In this document: one piece after another, positions 44,873 through 54,253 of the stretch
How the letters are laid out: every line of letters begins with the position of its first letter
How positions within the stretch are numbered: position 1 is the stretch's first letter
Source of the DNA: Alteromonas aquimaris
Lineage (GTDB): Bacteria; Pseudomonadota; Gammaproteobacteria; Enterobacterales; Alteromonadaceae
Length of the DNA stretch: 64,000 nucleotides
Reading direction: 5' to 3'
Assembly: GCF_026183695.1 (NCBI RefSeq)
Contig: NZ_JAPFRD010000005.1
Location: 210,042-274,041, forward strand
The notes under the pieces: model-generated
What the model saw: the letters and a program-made list of their open reading frames with translations, nothing else
What the model was told of the DNA's origin: nothing
The model's database searches: none
Made by a program: the position numbers and the translations under genes

Positions 44873-46186
44873 TCAGTGTTTTAACCCAGTTTTGATCAAT
44901 TTTGGCACCATGCCAATTAAAGTAGCGGCTCGGCGAACAAGCCCGGTACGCTGGATTTTTTCACACTCTTTTATTCTCTCTTGTATGACTTGGCCGTTAG
45001 GTCTGCTTCTTTGCGCAATGAGAAGCAGCTTCATTGCTTGCTTGACATCGAATTTAGCTAATTTTTCGGCACTGGTAACGACAGTCAACACTTCATCAGG
45101 GCTGAGAAAGTCGTCTTCGAACTGATAAGCTTCAGTCCCCATTTCCGGCTTTAATTCGTTGAGCCGTTCTTTTCTGGATTGGTGTCGTAATCTATCGTCA
45201 AGTGCGATGATAATGTGGTAGGCTTCTTCCAGCAATTCTTCTAGCGTAGCATAGCTAAGTTTATAATCTTGTTGCACATTGTTGCATTTTTCTTGATAAA
45301 AATCGGTAGACCACCAAGCCTCATTTTCCAGAATATTTTCATTGGATATGAGGGCGGCTAATTGAAGATTATAAGGTTTGTTTTTTTCAATCAATAACTG
45401 CACATGATTTTTTGTTAGTACCCAGTCAGATTTTGATCTCGGCTGCAAATGTTTATTTAGAATAAATTCAGTTTTAGCGTGGCTATGATCAGGACGAAGT
45501 GATCGTTTTGCCTTTAAAAAACTTAATAACTCTCTACTCGACGCGGCATTGTGCGCCTTAATTAACGTATCATGCTTGTCAGCAAAATGGTGTTTTCCAA
45601 TCAATGCTTTGACATCATCGAGAAACGTATTATTTAAGGCCAATACATGCACGTTGTGCACACAATCTAACGCCTCAAACCTCGAAATCCTTTTGAGCCA
45701 GGTTTTGGGCACATTTTCTTTTGCTACCGCATCATCAATACCTGCCGCACTGGATTGGGAGTTATTCCATGTAAGCCATTGCCACCAAGCACTATTGAGC
45801 CACTGGACTGGCGGACGCACGATCATAATTACTTCTACGCGGTGACGTTTAAGAACTGGGTCGAGTTGTTTAAAGCGCGCCACATTGCTGCCAAATGATT
45901 CTGAAGAAAGTAACAGCGTCTCGCAGTCTTCTGATGACAGTGCAGTCAGACTGTTTTTAAATCGAGAAATGAAACCCTCGTCAACACTTGTCGGCATGCT
46001 GTAAGACACAGCATAATTAGACGGCTTTTTGATAGCCTCCTGCTCAACGGCCAGACCTGTGAGTATATCGCCACTTTTCTTTAAAACACCATATCTGAAG
46101 CCTGGTTGTGAGTGGTTGTAAGAAAAGTAATGTTGGATAGAACTACTACCACACTTACCGTTACCGATATGTAAAATTATTTTCAT
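44873..46186 (-). CDS. Sulfotransferase-like P-loop protein
   Basis: 437 residues. The N-terminus IILHIGNGKCGSSSIQHYF matches the 5'-phosphosulfate-binding loop of bacterial sulfotransferases (usual form HIGxHKTGTTSIQ), and the second conserved stretch LLLSSESFG followed by VIMIVRPPVQWLNSAWWQW fits the 3'-phosphate region. The C-terminal 120 residues are charged and helical and not part of the core. Such proteins often modify surface polysaccharides, but no polysaccharide genes are near. It stands alone between gene-free flanks, which suggests gain by transfer. Confidence 0.75.
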   Translation of the reverse strand: MKIILHIGNGKCGSSSIQHYFSYNHSQPGFRYGVLKKSGDILTGLAVEQEAIKKPSNYAVSYSMPTSVDEGFISRFKNSLTALSSEDCETLLLSSESFGSNVARFKQLDPVLKRHRVEVIMIVRPPVQWLNSAWWQWLTWNNSQSSAAGIDDAVAKENVPKTWLKRISRFEALDCVHNVHVLALNNTFLDDVKALIGKHHFADKHDTLIKAHNAASSRELLSFLKAKRSLRPDHSHAKTEFILNKHLQPRSKSDWVLTKNHVQLLIEKNKPYNLQLAALISNENILENEAWWSTDFYQEKCNNVQQDYKLSYATLEELLEEAYHIIIALDDRLRHQSRKERLNELKPEMGTEAYQFEDDFLSPDEVLTVVTSAEKLAKFDVKQAMKLLLIAQRSRPNGQVIQERIKECEKIQRTGLVRRAATLIGMVPKLIKTGLKH

Positions 46187-46686
46187 TAAACTTAGCTCTC
46201 GCGCCTTGTAAACAAAGAGTGGTAATAAAGCGCAGTTGAAATTGGTTGCTGCAATTCATTAACAAATTATGATCTTGCGCATTGTATTAAAAATAGGTCC
46301 GATAAGGCTACAATCGTTTAAAAATAAACAACAATTCGTTAATTTATCGGCACAAACGTGACTTAATTGGACTAACTTCAATTTTCTTAAAAGTCCTAAA
46401 GTGAGATCCTGTTTCTTCGTTCTAAGCGTAAAAGGTAGCCCCGTCGACTCAAGAATGAAATCGTGAACAGGCGGATTATCCTAGGATAACCTGTTCTAAG
46501 TGTGATTCCGCTTTCGTGAGCTGATAGGCAAATGCCTACTAATCTGGTAAATTACGGAATCTGTAGTTAGAGCCAGAGCAAGGCACTGCAAAGCGGGTGT
46601 CTGATCCACCGGTATGTTCAATGCGTTTTGTGATGCAGTTGAAGCTCTCTATGTGTGGCGCTGGTGTTAATCTTAAGAAGAGTGAT
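46187..46686. other. Upstream region of holD
   Basis: 500 bases between the divergent sulfotransferase-like gene and holD. Apart from the palindrome at 46465-46496, which is listed separately, I see only A+T-rich sequence near 46260-46350 and no gene. The holD frame is open from 46597, but the real start is at 46687. Confidence 0.4.
46465..46496. repeat. Long palindrome upstream of holD
   Basis: Outer arms GAACAGG (46465-46471) and CCTGTTC (46490-46496) enclose the perfect 14-base palindrome TTATCCTAGGATAA (46475-46488). Folded, it makes a stem of about 14 pairs with one bulge. It lacks a T tract. It may be an operator or a terminator of unknown partner. Confidence 0.5.
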
Positions 46687-47115
46687 ATGTCATCAAGTTT
46701 ATCCACATTGCAGATCGCAACCCTTCAGGAAATGGGGATCACAGTTTGGTTACAACAACCCTCATCGGATGATAATCAACAAGGTTTTAATCACAGCGTT
46801 GCGAAGACTTCCCATACCAACGCAGACACCACATTAACGCACCTACGTTCGATTGTTTCGTCTACCAGTGACGCTAAGCAGAATGAGCAGCCATTGCCAG
46901 CTGCGGCAGCAAAAGATTCTTCCCTGTGGATACATGACGTGGAACAGGTGCTTAGTGAATTATCAGGTAGTACACAGCAGATCAAGTGGTCGCTTGGTGA
47001 TGAACTCCGCGTAACCACCACATCGGTCTGCCTGCCAGCACTTCCCTTAACGTTGTCACCCAAGCTAAAAAGACAGCTCTGGGGCCATATCGCTCAGTTA
47101 TCTAGTGACCGCTGA
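46687..47115 (+). CDS. holD: DNA polymerase III psi subunit
   Basis: Psi bridges the clamp loader to chi and SSB at the replication fork. 142 residues from the ATG at 46687, behind AAGAAGAG; this gives the typical start with LQEMGITVW, where E. coli has LQQLGITQW. The C-terminal LSPKLKRQLWGHIAQL also fits. The middle part (about 35-80) is low-complexity, rich in Ser, Thr, Gln and Asp, and is poorly conserved in this family. The rimI start overlaps by 11 bases, the same gene order as in E. coli. Confidence 0.85.
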   Translation: MSSSLSTLQIATLQEMGITVWLQQPSSDDNQQGFNHSVAKTSHTNADTTLTHLRSIVSSTSDAKQNEQPLPAAAAKDSSLWIHDVEQVLSELSGSTQQIKWSLGDELRVTTTSVCLPALPLTLSPKLKRQLWGHIAQLSSDR

Positions 47116-47569
47116 TACGTACGTTTTACAGACTGTCGCAGAACAAGATATTCGCGCAGCTTATGCAATCCATAAAGCGGCGGTAACTAATCATTGGTCA
47201 TATTCAACCTTTGCCGATTGTGTTTCGCAACCCTACACACTGCTGGTTAGCAAAAGTGAAATCCAAGTCATAGGGTATGCCATTATCTTGACCGTAGCAG
47301 ACGAAGCCACGCTGATGGACATCGCGCTTGTGCCAGAAATGCGGGGGCATGGGCGCGGAAAAATTTTACTGCACGCGGTCACAGATCATTGTGAAAAAAA
47401 TGGCGCGAGTTCTATCTGGCTTGAAGTACGCGCATCGAATCACGTTGCTCAAAACTTATACCACTCCTTTTCCTTCCAAACTGTAGAAGTGCGCAAAAAC
47501 TATTATATTACGGGCGCAACGAAGGAAGATGCTGTGATAATGCAGCGTATATTAAAAGATACCAAATAG
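47105..47569 (+). CDS. rimI: Ribosomal protein S18 alanine N-acetyltransferase
   Basis: GNAT-family enzyme that acetylates the N-terminal alanine of ribosomal protein S18. 154 residues with a GTG start inside the end of holD. The acetyl-CoA motif is LVPEMRGHGRGKILL; the next strand shows IWLEVRASNHVAQNLYHSFSF, the standard RimI pattern. The holD-rimI pair is conserved across gammaproteobacteria, which supports both calls. Confidence 0.92.
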   Translation: MTADTYVLQTVAEQDIRAAYAIHKAAVTNHWSYSTFADCVSQPYTLLVSKSEIQVIGYAIILTVADEATLMDIALVPEMRGHGRGKILLHAVTDHCEKNGASSIWLEVRASNHVAQNLYHSFSFQTVEVRKNYYITGATKEDAVIMQRILKDTK

Positions 47570-47740
47570 CCCCCCTGACACACCTCCATTCCCTCTTTCC
47601 GATACAATCGTATAACGCCACATACCGAACAAGCCTGTATTTGCCCAGCATTTATCCGATAAAAGGTTAGAATGCTCCTACATTCTCTGGACCGAGTGTG
47701 TTGTTGAAGTTAAGCGTCTTATAAGAGAAAAGTGGTATCC

Positions 47741-49729
47741 ATGTTGTATAATGTTATGTCTCCGTATACGTTGTCTCGCAGCGTTAGTTCCAAATTGACC
47801 TTGATCAGTTTCATTTTCCTACTAACGGCTTGTGGCGGTGGTGCTGGGGAAGAGGGGGCGTCCGTACCCATCGCTACTAATCCCGATACCGCGCCGGCGC
47901 AGCCAGCGAATCCTGATCCCTCTGGTGGTTCAGATGATGATTCAAATGAAGAACAGCCCATAGATGACTCTGATCAGCAACCAATTGCCGATACACATCC
48001 TTCTGTCGCAGATATATTGAGTACCGATGTGGTGCGCACACCTGACCCTAGTGCTTTCGCCGTAGGTAGTGCAGTAGCTCCCATTGAAAACTCAATGACC
48101 GCATGGATGTTAAACGATGTCATCAAAACCTCGAGCCTTACCCTGGATAAATCCGAATTGCCTTTTATCTGGACGCCGATCCTTATGGGCGAGCCTCGTA
48201 TCGATTTTGCTCAGAGCGTAGTGACAGATCAAAACGGTTGGCCAACAACCTTGGCGTTGAGCAATGGAGAAACTGCCGATACGCTTACTTTGGATCTGTT
48301 TAATAACCACATAAACAAAGCATATGAAGCCGGTACATATACCCTCACATACTCTGGAACCGGGGAGTTTGCCGTTACCAATGTAGAGGTATTGAGCGAA
48401 AGTAAAGGCCAGATGTCGCTTCGTTACGAAGGGACCGGACCGGTAACCGTAAAGATTTCTAAAACGGATCCCAAGCAAACGGGTGACTATTTGCGCAACA
48501 TACAACTAATTCGACCAGAAGCCAAAACTGACGCCACATTTAGCCAAACTTACCTTGACCATTTGGCGCAGTTTTCGGTAGTGCGTCCAGTTCATTTGAT
48601 GAGTCAGGCGTTGCTCTATGGGATCAAAGATGAAGATGGTGGATATAGCCATAGTCAGGGAGCGCAAGCGTGGAACAGTCGAGTTAAAACGGAAAATGTG
48701 TCTTGGGGCAGTGCAAAAGGCGCGCCTTATGAAGTAATTGCACAACTGGCTAATGAAGGTGATGCAGATCTTTGGCTAAATGTACCTGTCGCAGCCGATG
48801 ATGAGTATGTCCGTGAACTGGCAGAATTTATGCTGGTTCACCTGGATCCTGAACGCGTAATCTATCTCGAACTGGGAAATGCGTTATGGAACGTGACTTA
48901 TCCCTATGCAATGGGGCGAGATTACGCTTTTGAACAGGCTCAGCAGCGCTGGTATACTCTTTCACTGGGTGACAGGCCTGATTACCTATCGGGCAAAGTG
49001 ACCGAAGCCAATATGGTGGCAAGTTGGTATGCCGCCCGTACGCAGGAAGTGGCAGCAATCTTTAAGCAGGTGTGGTCATCACACGCTACTAGAATTGCGG
49101 TGGTAATGACGGGAGAAGTTGGCACCAGCGATTCTGCCGTGGAGTCAAACCGCGAGATACTTGAAGCCGCGATCTATGTCAATGAAGAGAACGCAGAAAT
49201 TCCTGCCATGAATATCGATGCCTTTGCTGTCAGTATGACCATTGTTGATCCGTGGCAACAAGGCGCATACGTCACCGAAGAAGGTTTTGATCGCACATCT
49301 GCCACCACCTATATCACCGAAGCTATAAACTATGTGGACGGTACGGACAGATTTCATGCCAAGGCATCCAAGCCGGGCTTGCGTTATCTTGTGCGTAAAA
49401 ATGTGGATGTTGCGGCAGAATACAGCTTACCGTTAATCGCCTACGAAGGGGGTCATAATTTTAGCGGTAGTACATTTACTGAAGAAAAGGTCGAAACGAG
49501 CCAAGAAATGTACGATTTATATAATGCATTCTATGAAATGTGGCAGGAGGAAAGCGGTGCATTGATAATGAGTGCCAATTATATTGCCGATAGCTCAATT
49601 AAAGATGCCTGTGCTAACCCATTAAGCGTTAAGACCCACTTAGCCGGGGTGAAGAAGACTCAGCAACAATCTGATTCTTCGGCGCCCATATTTCGCGCAC
49701 TTAAAGAAATTGCTTCTACGGCTGGTTAA
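47741..49729 (+). CDS. Glycosidase-like lipoprotein
   Basis: 662 residues from the ATG at 47741; a GTG (47732) and an ATG (47756) in the same frame are also possible. A lipobox LLTAC is followed by a Gly stretch and an acidic Ser/Pro linker (to about residue 90), so the protein is likely exposed at the surface. The rest has the look of a (beta/alpha)8-barrel glycosidase annotated in other bacteria as cellulose-binding: DADLWLNVPVAADDEYVRELA, then IYLELGNALWN, and LIAYEGGHNF near the C-terminus. Homologues I recall have NEVWN at the second site; here the Glu is Ala, so catalysis may be altered. Substrate unknown. Confidence 0.65.
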   Translation: MLYNVMSPYTLSRSVSSKLTLISFIFLLTACGGGAGEEGASVPIATNPDTAPAQPANPDPSGGSDDDSNEEQPIDDSDQQPIADTHPSVADILSTDVVRTPDPSAFAVGSAVAPIENSMTAWMLNDVIKTSSLTLDKSELPFIWTPILMGEPRIDFAQSVVTDQNGWPTTLALSNGETADTLTLDLFNNHINKAYEAGTYTLTYSGTGEFAVTNVEVLSESKGQMSLRYEGTGPVTVKISKTDPKQTGDYLRNIQLIRPEAKTDATFSQTYLDHLAQFSVVRPVHLMSQALLYGIKDEDGGYSHSQGAQAWNSRVKTENVSWGSAKGAPYEVIAQLANEGDADLWLNVPVAADDEYVRELAEFMLVHLDPERVIYLELGNALWNVTYPYAMGRDYAFEQAQQRWYTLSLGDRPDYLSGKVTEANMVASWYAARTQEVAAIFKQVWSSHATRIAVVMTGEVGTSDSAVESNREILEAAIYVNEENAEIPAMNIDAFAVSMTIVDPWQQGAYVTEEGFDRTSATTYITEAINYVDGTDRFHAKASKPGLRYLVRKNVDVAAEYSLPLIAYEGGHNFSGSTFTEEKVETSQEMYDLYNAFYEMWQEESGALIMSANYIADSSIKDACANPLSVKTHLAGVKKTQQQSDSSAPIFRALKEIASTAG

Positions 49730-49755
49730 TCTTAATCCGCCACCATCTCCCTATT

Positions 49756-49790
49756 GGTGCCGCTTTTAACACTTTTTAGCGGCACCTTTT
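49756..49790 (+). terminator. Rho-independent terminator of the glycosidase-like gene
   Basis: A perfect 9-bp stem (GGTGCCGCT, 49756-49764, with AGCGGCACC, 49778-49786) with a 13-base loop and four T. It starts 26 bases after the stop codon. Confidence 0.85.
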
Positions 49791-49884
49791 GCGCTCGATT
49801 TAGACCCACTAAGCCGTCACACAATGGGCTTGTCAAAAGTGTAGAAATTCACGCGCTGAGTGAGCAAACAACAGTACACCTTGG

Positions 49885-49950
49885 TATAATTCGCAAAAAA
49901 CACGTATCCCCTGACTGGCTGCCCTTGGTGATAAACTGGGCGGCTTTTCT
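49885..49950 (+). ncRNA. Candidate small RNA between the glycosidase-like gene and prfC
   Basis: A perfect -10 TATAAT (49885-49890) is followed after about 27 bases by a hairpin whose 7-bp stem (49918-49924 with 49938-49944) leads into TTTTCT. Together they could make a transcript of about 50 nt. The -35 region is weak, and no homologue is known to me. It lies between the glycosidase-like gene's terminator and the prfC promoter. Confidence 0.3.
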
Positions 49951-49980
49951 ATGAACCTGTTTTTCGTCGTCAAAGCACTA

Positions 49981-49986
49981 TATAAT
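49981..49986 (+). promoter_or_regulatory. -10 element of the prfC promoter
   Basis: TATAAT lies 58 bases before the prfC start; no good -35 is seen. A transcript from here would carry the hairpin TTATCCTGA/TCAGGATAA (9-bp stem, 49996-50015) at its very 5' end, which may protect it from decay. Confidence 0.5.
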
Positions 49987-50043
49987 CCCCGCCTGTTATC
50001 CTGAAGTCAGGATAAATCTCATCTTTAACCAAACAGTGTAAGC

Positions 50044-51633
50044 ATGACAAAGAATCCATTTTCAGCAGAAATTAATAAGCGACGCACGTTCGCGATCATC
50101 TCGCATCCCGATGCTGGTAAAACCACCATCACTGAAAAAGTATTGTTGTTCGGACAAGCTCTACAGCGAGCCGGTACAGTCAAGGGTAAAAAATCAGGAC
50201 AGCATGCCAAATCTGACTGGATGGAAATGGAAAAGGAACGGGGGATATCAGTAACTACCTCAGTTATGCAATTTCCTTATCGCAATCACTTGGTAAATTT
50301 GCTCGATACCCCGGGACACGAAGATTTCTCCGAAGATACCTATCGCACTCTCACCGCAGTGGATTCCTGTTTAATGGTAATTGATGCGGCTAAAGGTGTA
50401 GAGGCACGCACCCGTAAACTGATGGAAGTCACGCGTCTTCGAGATACGCCAATCATCACATTTATGAATAAATTAGACCGTGACATTCGGGATCCAATGG
50501 AACTTCTGGATGAAGTGGAAACAGAGTTGGATATCGCCTGTGCTCCGGTAACCTGGCCTATCGGCTGCGGAAAATCGTTCAAGGGTGTTTACCATATTCA
50601 TCGTGACGAGACGATTTTATATGCCACCGGTCAGGGGCATACGATACAGCAAGTGCGTATTATTAAGGGGCTGGATAATCCTGATCTTGCCGCCGCCGTA
50701 GGTTCTGATTTGGCGGACCAGCTGCGAGATGAATTAGAATTAGTGATGGGCGCTTCGCATGAGTTTGATAAAGAGCTGTTTCTGGCAGGGGAATTAACTC
50801 CGGTCTTTTTCGGTACTGCGCTGGGTAACTTTGGTGTGGACCACATGCTTGATGGTTTGGTGGAGTGGGCTCCTGCGCCTCTAGGAAGGCTAACTGAGGA
50901 GGGGCGCATCACAGCCGATGCACCAGGATTCAGCGGTTTCGTATTTAAAATTCAGGCCAACATGGACCCAAAGCACCGAGACCGAATCGCTTTTTGCCGT
51001 ATCGTGTCAGGTAAGTACGAAAAAGGCATGAAAATGCGTCATGCCCGTCTGGGTAAAGATATTCGAATTGCTGATGCGTTGACGTTTTTAGCCGGTGATC
51101 GTGCCTTATTAGAAGAAGCCTATGCGGGAGACATTATCGGTCTGCATAACCACGGTACGATCCGAATTGGCGATACATTTACCAATGGTGAAAACTTCCG
51201 TTTCACGGGTATACCCAACTTTGCCCCTGAGTTGTTTAAACGCATTAGACTAAAAGACCCGCTAAAACAAAAGCAATTGTTAAAAGGGCTTATCCAGCTT
51301 TCTGAAGAAGGGGCGGTTCAGGTATTCCGTCCACTTGCTAATAATGATCTCATCGTGGGGGCTGTGGGAGTCCTCCAGTTTGACGTGGTGGTAGCGCGCT
51401 TAAAAGCCGAATATAACGTGGATGCAATCTATGAGCATATTAATGTGTCTACAGCGCGATGGGTTTATAGCAAAGATGCGAAAAAACTGGACGAATTCAG
51501 GCGGAAAGCAGAACAGAATTTAGCGTTGGATGGCGGCGACAACTTAACATACATCGCGCCTACTATGGTTAACTTGCAATTAGCGCAAGAACGTTATCCC
51601 GATATTGAATTTACGCAGACTCGCGAACATTAA
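50044..51633 (+). CDS. prfC: Peptide chain release factor 3
   Basis: RF3 is a translational GTPase that removes RF1 or RF2 from the ribosome after release. 529 residues, the same length as E. coli. GTP-binding motifs: [13 protein letters not shown] (P-loop), [10 protein letters not shown] (switch I), DTPGHEDF (switch II) and NKLDRD. Domains II and III follow, including the conserved [20 protein letters not shown] end. First of a cluster of translation genes, with argS 9 bases downstream. Confidence 0.97.
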   Translation: MTKNPFSAEINKRRTFAIISHPDAGKTTITEKVLLFGQALQRAGTVKGKKSGQHAKSDWMEMEKERGISVTTSVMQFPYRNHLVNLLDTPGHEDFSEDTYRTLTAVDSCLMVIDAAKGVEARTRKLMEVTRLRDTPIITFMNKLDRDIRDPMELLDEVETELDIACAPVTWPIGCGKSFKGVYHIHRDETILYATGQGHTIQQVRIIKGLDNPDLAAAVGSDLADQLRDELELVMGASHEFDKELFLAGELTPVFFGTALGNFGVDHMLDGLVEWAPAPLGRLTEEGRITADAPGFSGFVFKIQANMDPKHRDRIAFCRIVSGKYEKGMKMRHARLGKDIRIADALTFLAGDRALLEEAYAGDIIGLHNHGTIRIGDTFTNGENFRFTGIPNFAPELFKRIRLKDPLKQKQLLKGLIQLSEEGAVQVFRPLANNDLIVGAVGVLQFDVVVARLKAEYNVDAIYEHINVSTARWVYSKDAKKLDEFRRKAEQNLALDGGDNLTYIAPTMVNLQLAQERYPDIEFTQTREH

Positions 51634-51642
51634 GGTTAAATA

Positions 51643-53373
51643 ATGAATATTCATTCGCTACTTGTCAGCCGATTTAAACAGGCTTTAGCAGACATGCAGG
51701 TACCAGAAGCTGCCGCTCCGGTTACTCGAAGTGCACGTCCTGAGTTTGGTGACTACCAGTTTAATGGTGCCATGGGGCTGGCTAAAACACTTAAACAAAA
51801 GCCACGGGATATTGCTCAGCAAATTGAAGAAAAGGTGCAGCTGGATGACGTAGCCAGTAAGCTGGAAATTGCGGGTCCTGGCTTTATTAACATTCATCTA
51901 AGCGATACTTGGCTAGCTAACCAATGTGAACTGATACTTCATGATCCGCGCATGGGCGTTGCCGCACAACCACAACAAAACGTGGTAGTGGATTACTCTT
52001 CGCCAAACCTAGCCAAAGAAATGCATGTTGGCCATTTGCGTACCACCATTATCGGCGATGCTGTCGTGAAAGTGCTTGAATTTCTAGGCCATAAAGTTAT
52101 TCGTCAGAATCACATGGGCGACTGGGGAACCCAGTTTGGCATGTTGTTGGCACATTTGTCCGATAAACTAGAGGACCAAGTAGCCGAAACAGCACTGTCA
52201 GATCTGGAAGACTTTTACCGTGAAGCGAAAATCCGTTTTGATAATGAAAAGGGCTTTGCCGACCGCGCCCGTGAATATGTTGTTAAACTTCAAAGTGGTG
52301 ATGAAAAGTGCATCACGTTATGGAAGCAGTTTATCGACATCTCTATCACCCATAGTGAAGAAGTCTATGACAAACTGAATGTAAGCCTGACCCGTGCTGA
52401 TATCATGGGCGAATCAGCATACAATCATGACTTAGCCAATGTGGTGGCAGATTTAAAAGAAAAAGGTATTGCAGTGGAAGATCAGGGCGCACAAGTTGTC
52501 TTTATCCCTGAACTAGCCGACAAAGAAGGTAACCCCGCTGTATATATCGTTCAAAAGTCCGGTGGAGGTTATCTGTATTCAACCACTGACCTGGCCGCAA
52601 TGCGTTACCGAAGTGGCAAGCTAAACGCTGACCGAACCTTGATCCTGACCGACGCTCGCCAAGCCCTGCACTTCAAACAAACCGAAATCGTCGGCCGTAA
52701 GGCAGGGTATATCCGCCCAGAGCAATCTTATGAGCATTGTCCATTTGGGATGATGTTAGGCAGTGATGGCAGACCGTTTAAAACTCGCACCGGGGGAACG
52801 GTAAAACTGGTGGAATTGCTGGATGAAGCCGTTCAACGCGCTGGAAAACTGATTGCTGAACGCAGTGACGACTTAACCCCCCTCGAATTGAGTGAAGTAG
52901 GCCAAAAAGTCGGTATCGGGGCTGTAAAGTACGCGGACTTGAGTAAGAACCGTACTACAGACTACATTTTCAATTGGGATACCATGTTAAGTTTTGAAGG
53001 TAACACGGCTCCTTATCTGCAATACGCTTACACGCGCGTAAAAAGTATTTTCCGCAAGGCGGGTATTGAACCATCGGCTCTAATTGGTGAAATAAAACTC
53101 GAACAACCACAAGAGCATACACTCGCCGTGCTGTTAATGCAGTTTGAAGAGGTGATTGGCGTGGTGGCGAAAGAAGCGACCCCTCATGTACTATGCACTT
53201 ACCTTTATGATCTTGCCAGTGCGTTCATGAGTTTCTATGAGGCATGTCCAATTTTGAAAGACAATGTCGACGATGCGACGCGTAGCAGCCGCTTAGCGTT
53301 GGCCGCACTAGTGGCGAGTACGCTGCAGCAAGGGTTGACCTTGCTGGGTATCGAGACACTCGAAAGAATGTAG
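51643..53373 (+). CDS. argS: Arginyl-tRNA synthetase
   Basis: Class I synthetase that charges tRNA-Arg; 576 residues, as in E. coli (577). The N-terminal tRNA-binding domain (1-100) is followed by the HIGH-type motif in SSPNLAKEMHVGHLRTTIIGD and the catalytic core (GDWGTQFGMLL). The KMSKS-like loop is degenerate (FKTRTGGTVKL), as expected for this enzyme. The C-terminal DALR helical domain includes YLQYAYTRVKSIFRKA. It follows prfC closely and is likely co-transcribed with it. Confidence 0.97.
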   Translation: MNIHSLLVSRFKQALADMQVPEAAAPVTRSARPEFGDYQFNGAMGLAKTLKQKPRDIAQQIEEKVQLDDVASKLEIAGPGFINIHLSDTWLANQCELILHDPRMGVAAQPQQNVVVDYSSPNLAKEMHVGHLRTTIIGDAVVKVLEFLGHKVIRQNHMGDWGTQFGMLLAHLSDKLEDQVAETALSDLEDFYREAKIRFDNEKGFADRAREYVVKLQSGDEKCITLWKQFIDISITHSEEVYDKLNVSLTRADIMGESAYNHDLANVVADLKEKGIAVEDQGAQVVFIPELADKEGNPAVYIVQKSGGGYLYSTTDLAAMRYRSGKLNADRTLILTDARQALHFKQTEIVGRKAGYIRPEQSYEHCPFGMMLGSDGRPFKTRTGGTVKLVELLDEAVQRAGKLIAERSDDLTPLELSEVGQKVGIGAVKYADLSKNRTTDYIFNWDTMLSFEGNTAPYLQYAYTRVKSIFRKAGIEPSALIGEIKLEQPQEHTLAVLLMQFEEVIGVVAKEATPHVLCTYLYDLASAFMSFYEACPILKDNVDDATRSSRLALAALVASTLQQGLTLLGIETLERM

Positions 53374-53425
53374 CGAGAAGAATAAAAACGCATTGCTACT
53401 GATGACATAAAGGAGAATTAATTTA

Positions 53426-54001
53426 ATGGTAAAACTCGTTGCTTTTGCTGGCAGTACCAGAAAAGAATCATTTAATCAGGCAATTATTGAAGTGGCGGTC
53501 GCAGGTGCTATCGAAGCCGGTGCCGAGGTTCAGCTAATAAATTTAGCGGATTATCCAATGCCTATGTTTAATCAGGATGAAGAAGCTGCTGGCGGAATTC
53601 CCGAACACGCGCAGCGCTTCAAGGAGTTACTGATTGAGGCCGATGGTTTTCTGATAGCTTCGCCAGAATATAACAGCAGTTATCCCGCTCTGCTTAAAAA
53701 TGCAATCGATTGGGCATCCCGCCAGGCAGGGGATGAGAAAGTGCTGGCCGCTTACCGTGGTAAAGTGGCCGGTATCATGGCGGCATCTGAAGGCGCTCTG
53801 GGCGGTATGCGTGTGTTGGTTACCTTACGGATGTTATTGGAAAATATCGGCACTATGGTGTTACCCAACCAAAAAGCTATCGCCCGCGTGCATACCTTAT
53901 TAGATGATAATGGTAACGTGGCTGACGAGAAAACCATTAAGCAACTGAAACTTCTGGGCAAGCAAACGGCTGAGTTAGCAGCCAAAGTTACTGCCAGCTA
54001 A
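53426..54001 (+). CDS. NADPH-dependent FMN reductase family protein
   Basis: 191-residue flavodoxin-like enzyme of the FMN/azo/chromate reductase family. The phosphate-binding loop of FMN is FAGSTRKESFNQ at the N-terminus; the isoalloxazine region SPEYNSSYPALLKNAIDW is clear. Probably a quinone or flavin reductase in the cytoplasm protecting against oxidative stress. Strong AAGGAGA ribosome binding site. It lies between argS and prfB with no evident functional link. Confidence 0.9.
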   Translation: MVKLVAFAGSTRKESFNQAIIEVAVAGAIEAGAEVQLINLADYPMPMFNQDEEAAGGIPEHAQRFKELLIEADGFLIASPEYNSSYPALLKNAIDWASRQAGDEKVLAAYRGKVAGIMAASEGALGGMRVLVTLRMLLENIGTMVLPNQKAIARVHTLLDDNGNVADEKTIKQLKLLGKQTAELAAKVTAS

Positions 54002-54068
54002 TCTGTTTTACCCATCTGTAATTCACCGTGTTTAAGCGACAAAGTGGGTATCTTTTGGGTAAACATTG

Positions 54069-54132
54069 CATAGTCAACATCGCCTGTCAGGGGGGAGATG
54101 TTGGCTATGTGTTATGCGCCCCTCAATAGGGG
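54069..54132 (+). other. Structured RNA candidate upstream of prfB
   Basis: Two hairpins follow each other. The first pairs CATAGTCAACATC (54069-54081) with GATGTTGGCTATG (54097-54109), 13 pairs with one T-G, around a G-rich loop. The second is CCCCT (54119-54123) with AGGGG (54128-54132) and a CAAT loop. No T tract follows, so they are not typical terminators. They could be part of a leader or a stable RNA; function unknown. Confidence 0.4.
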
Positions 54133-54253
54133 GGGTACACTACGGGGCTGGATAAAATATTTATCCTCATCAGCTATCAAAATTGGCGTAATTTCGTTAC
54201 CATCCGCGCTCTTAATAAATTTTTTGTAACGACATTAAAAGTTCAGGCTAACT

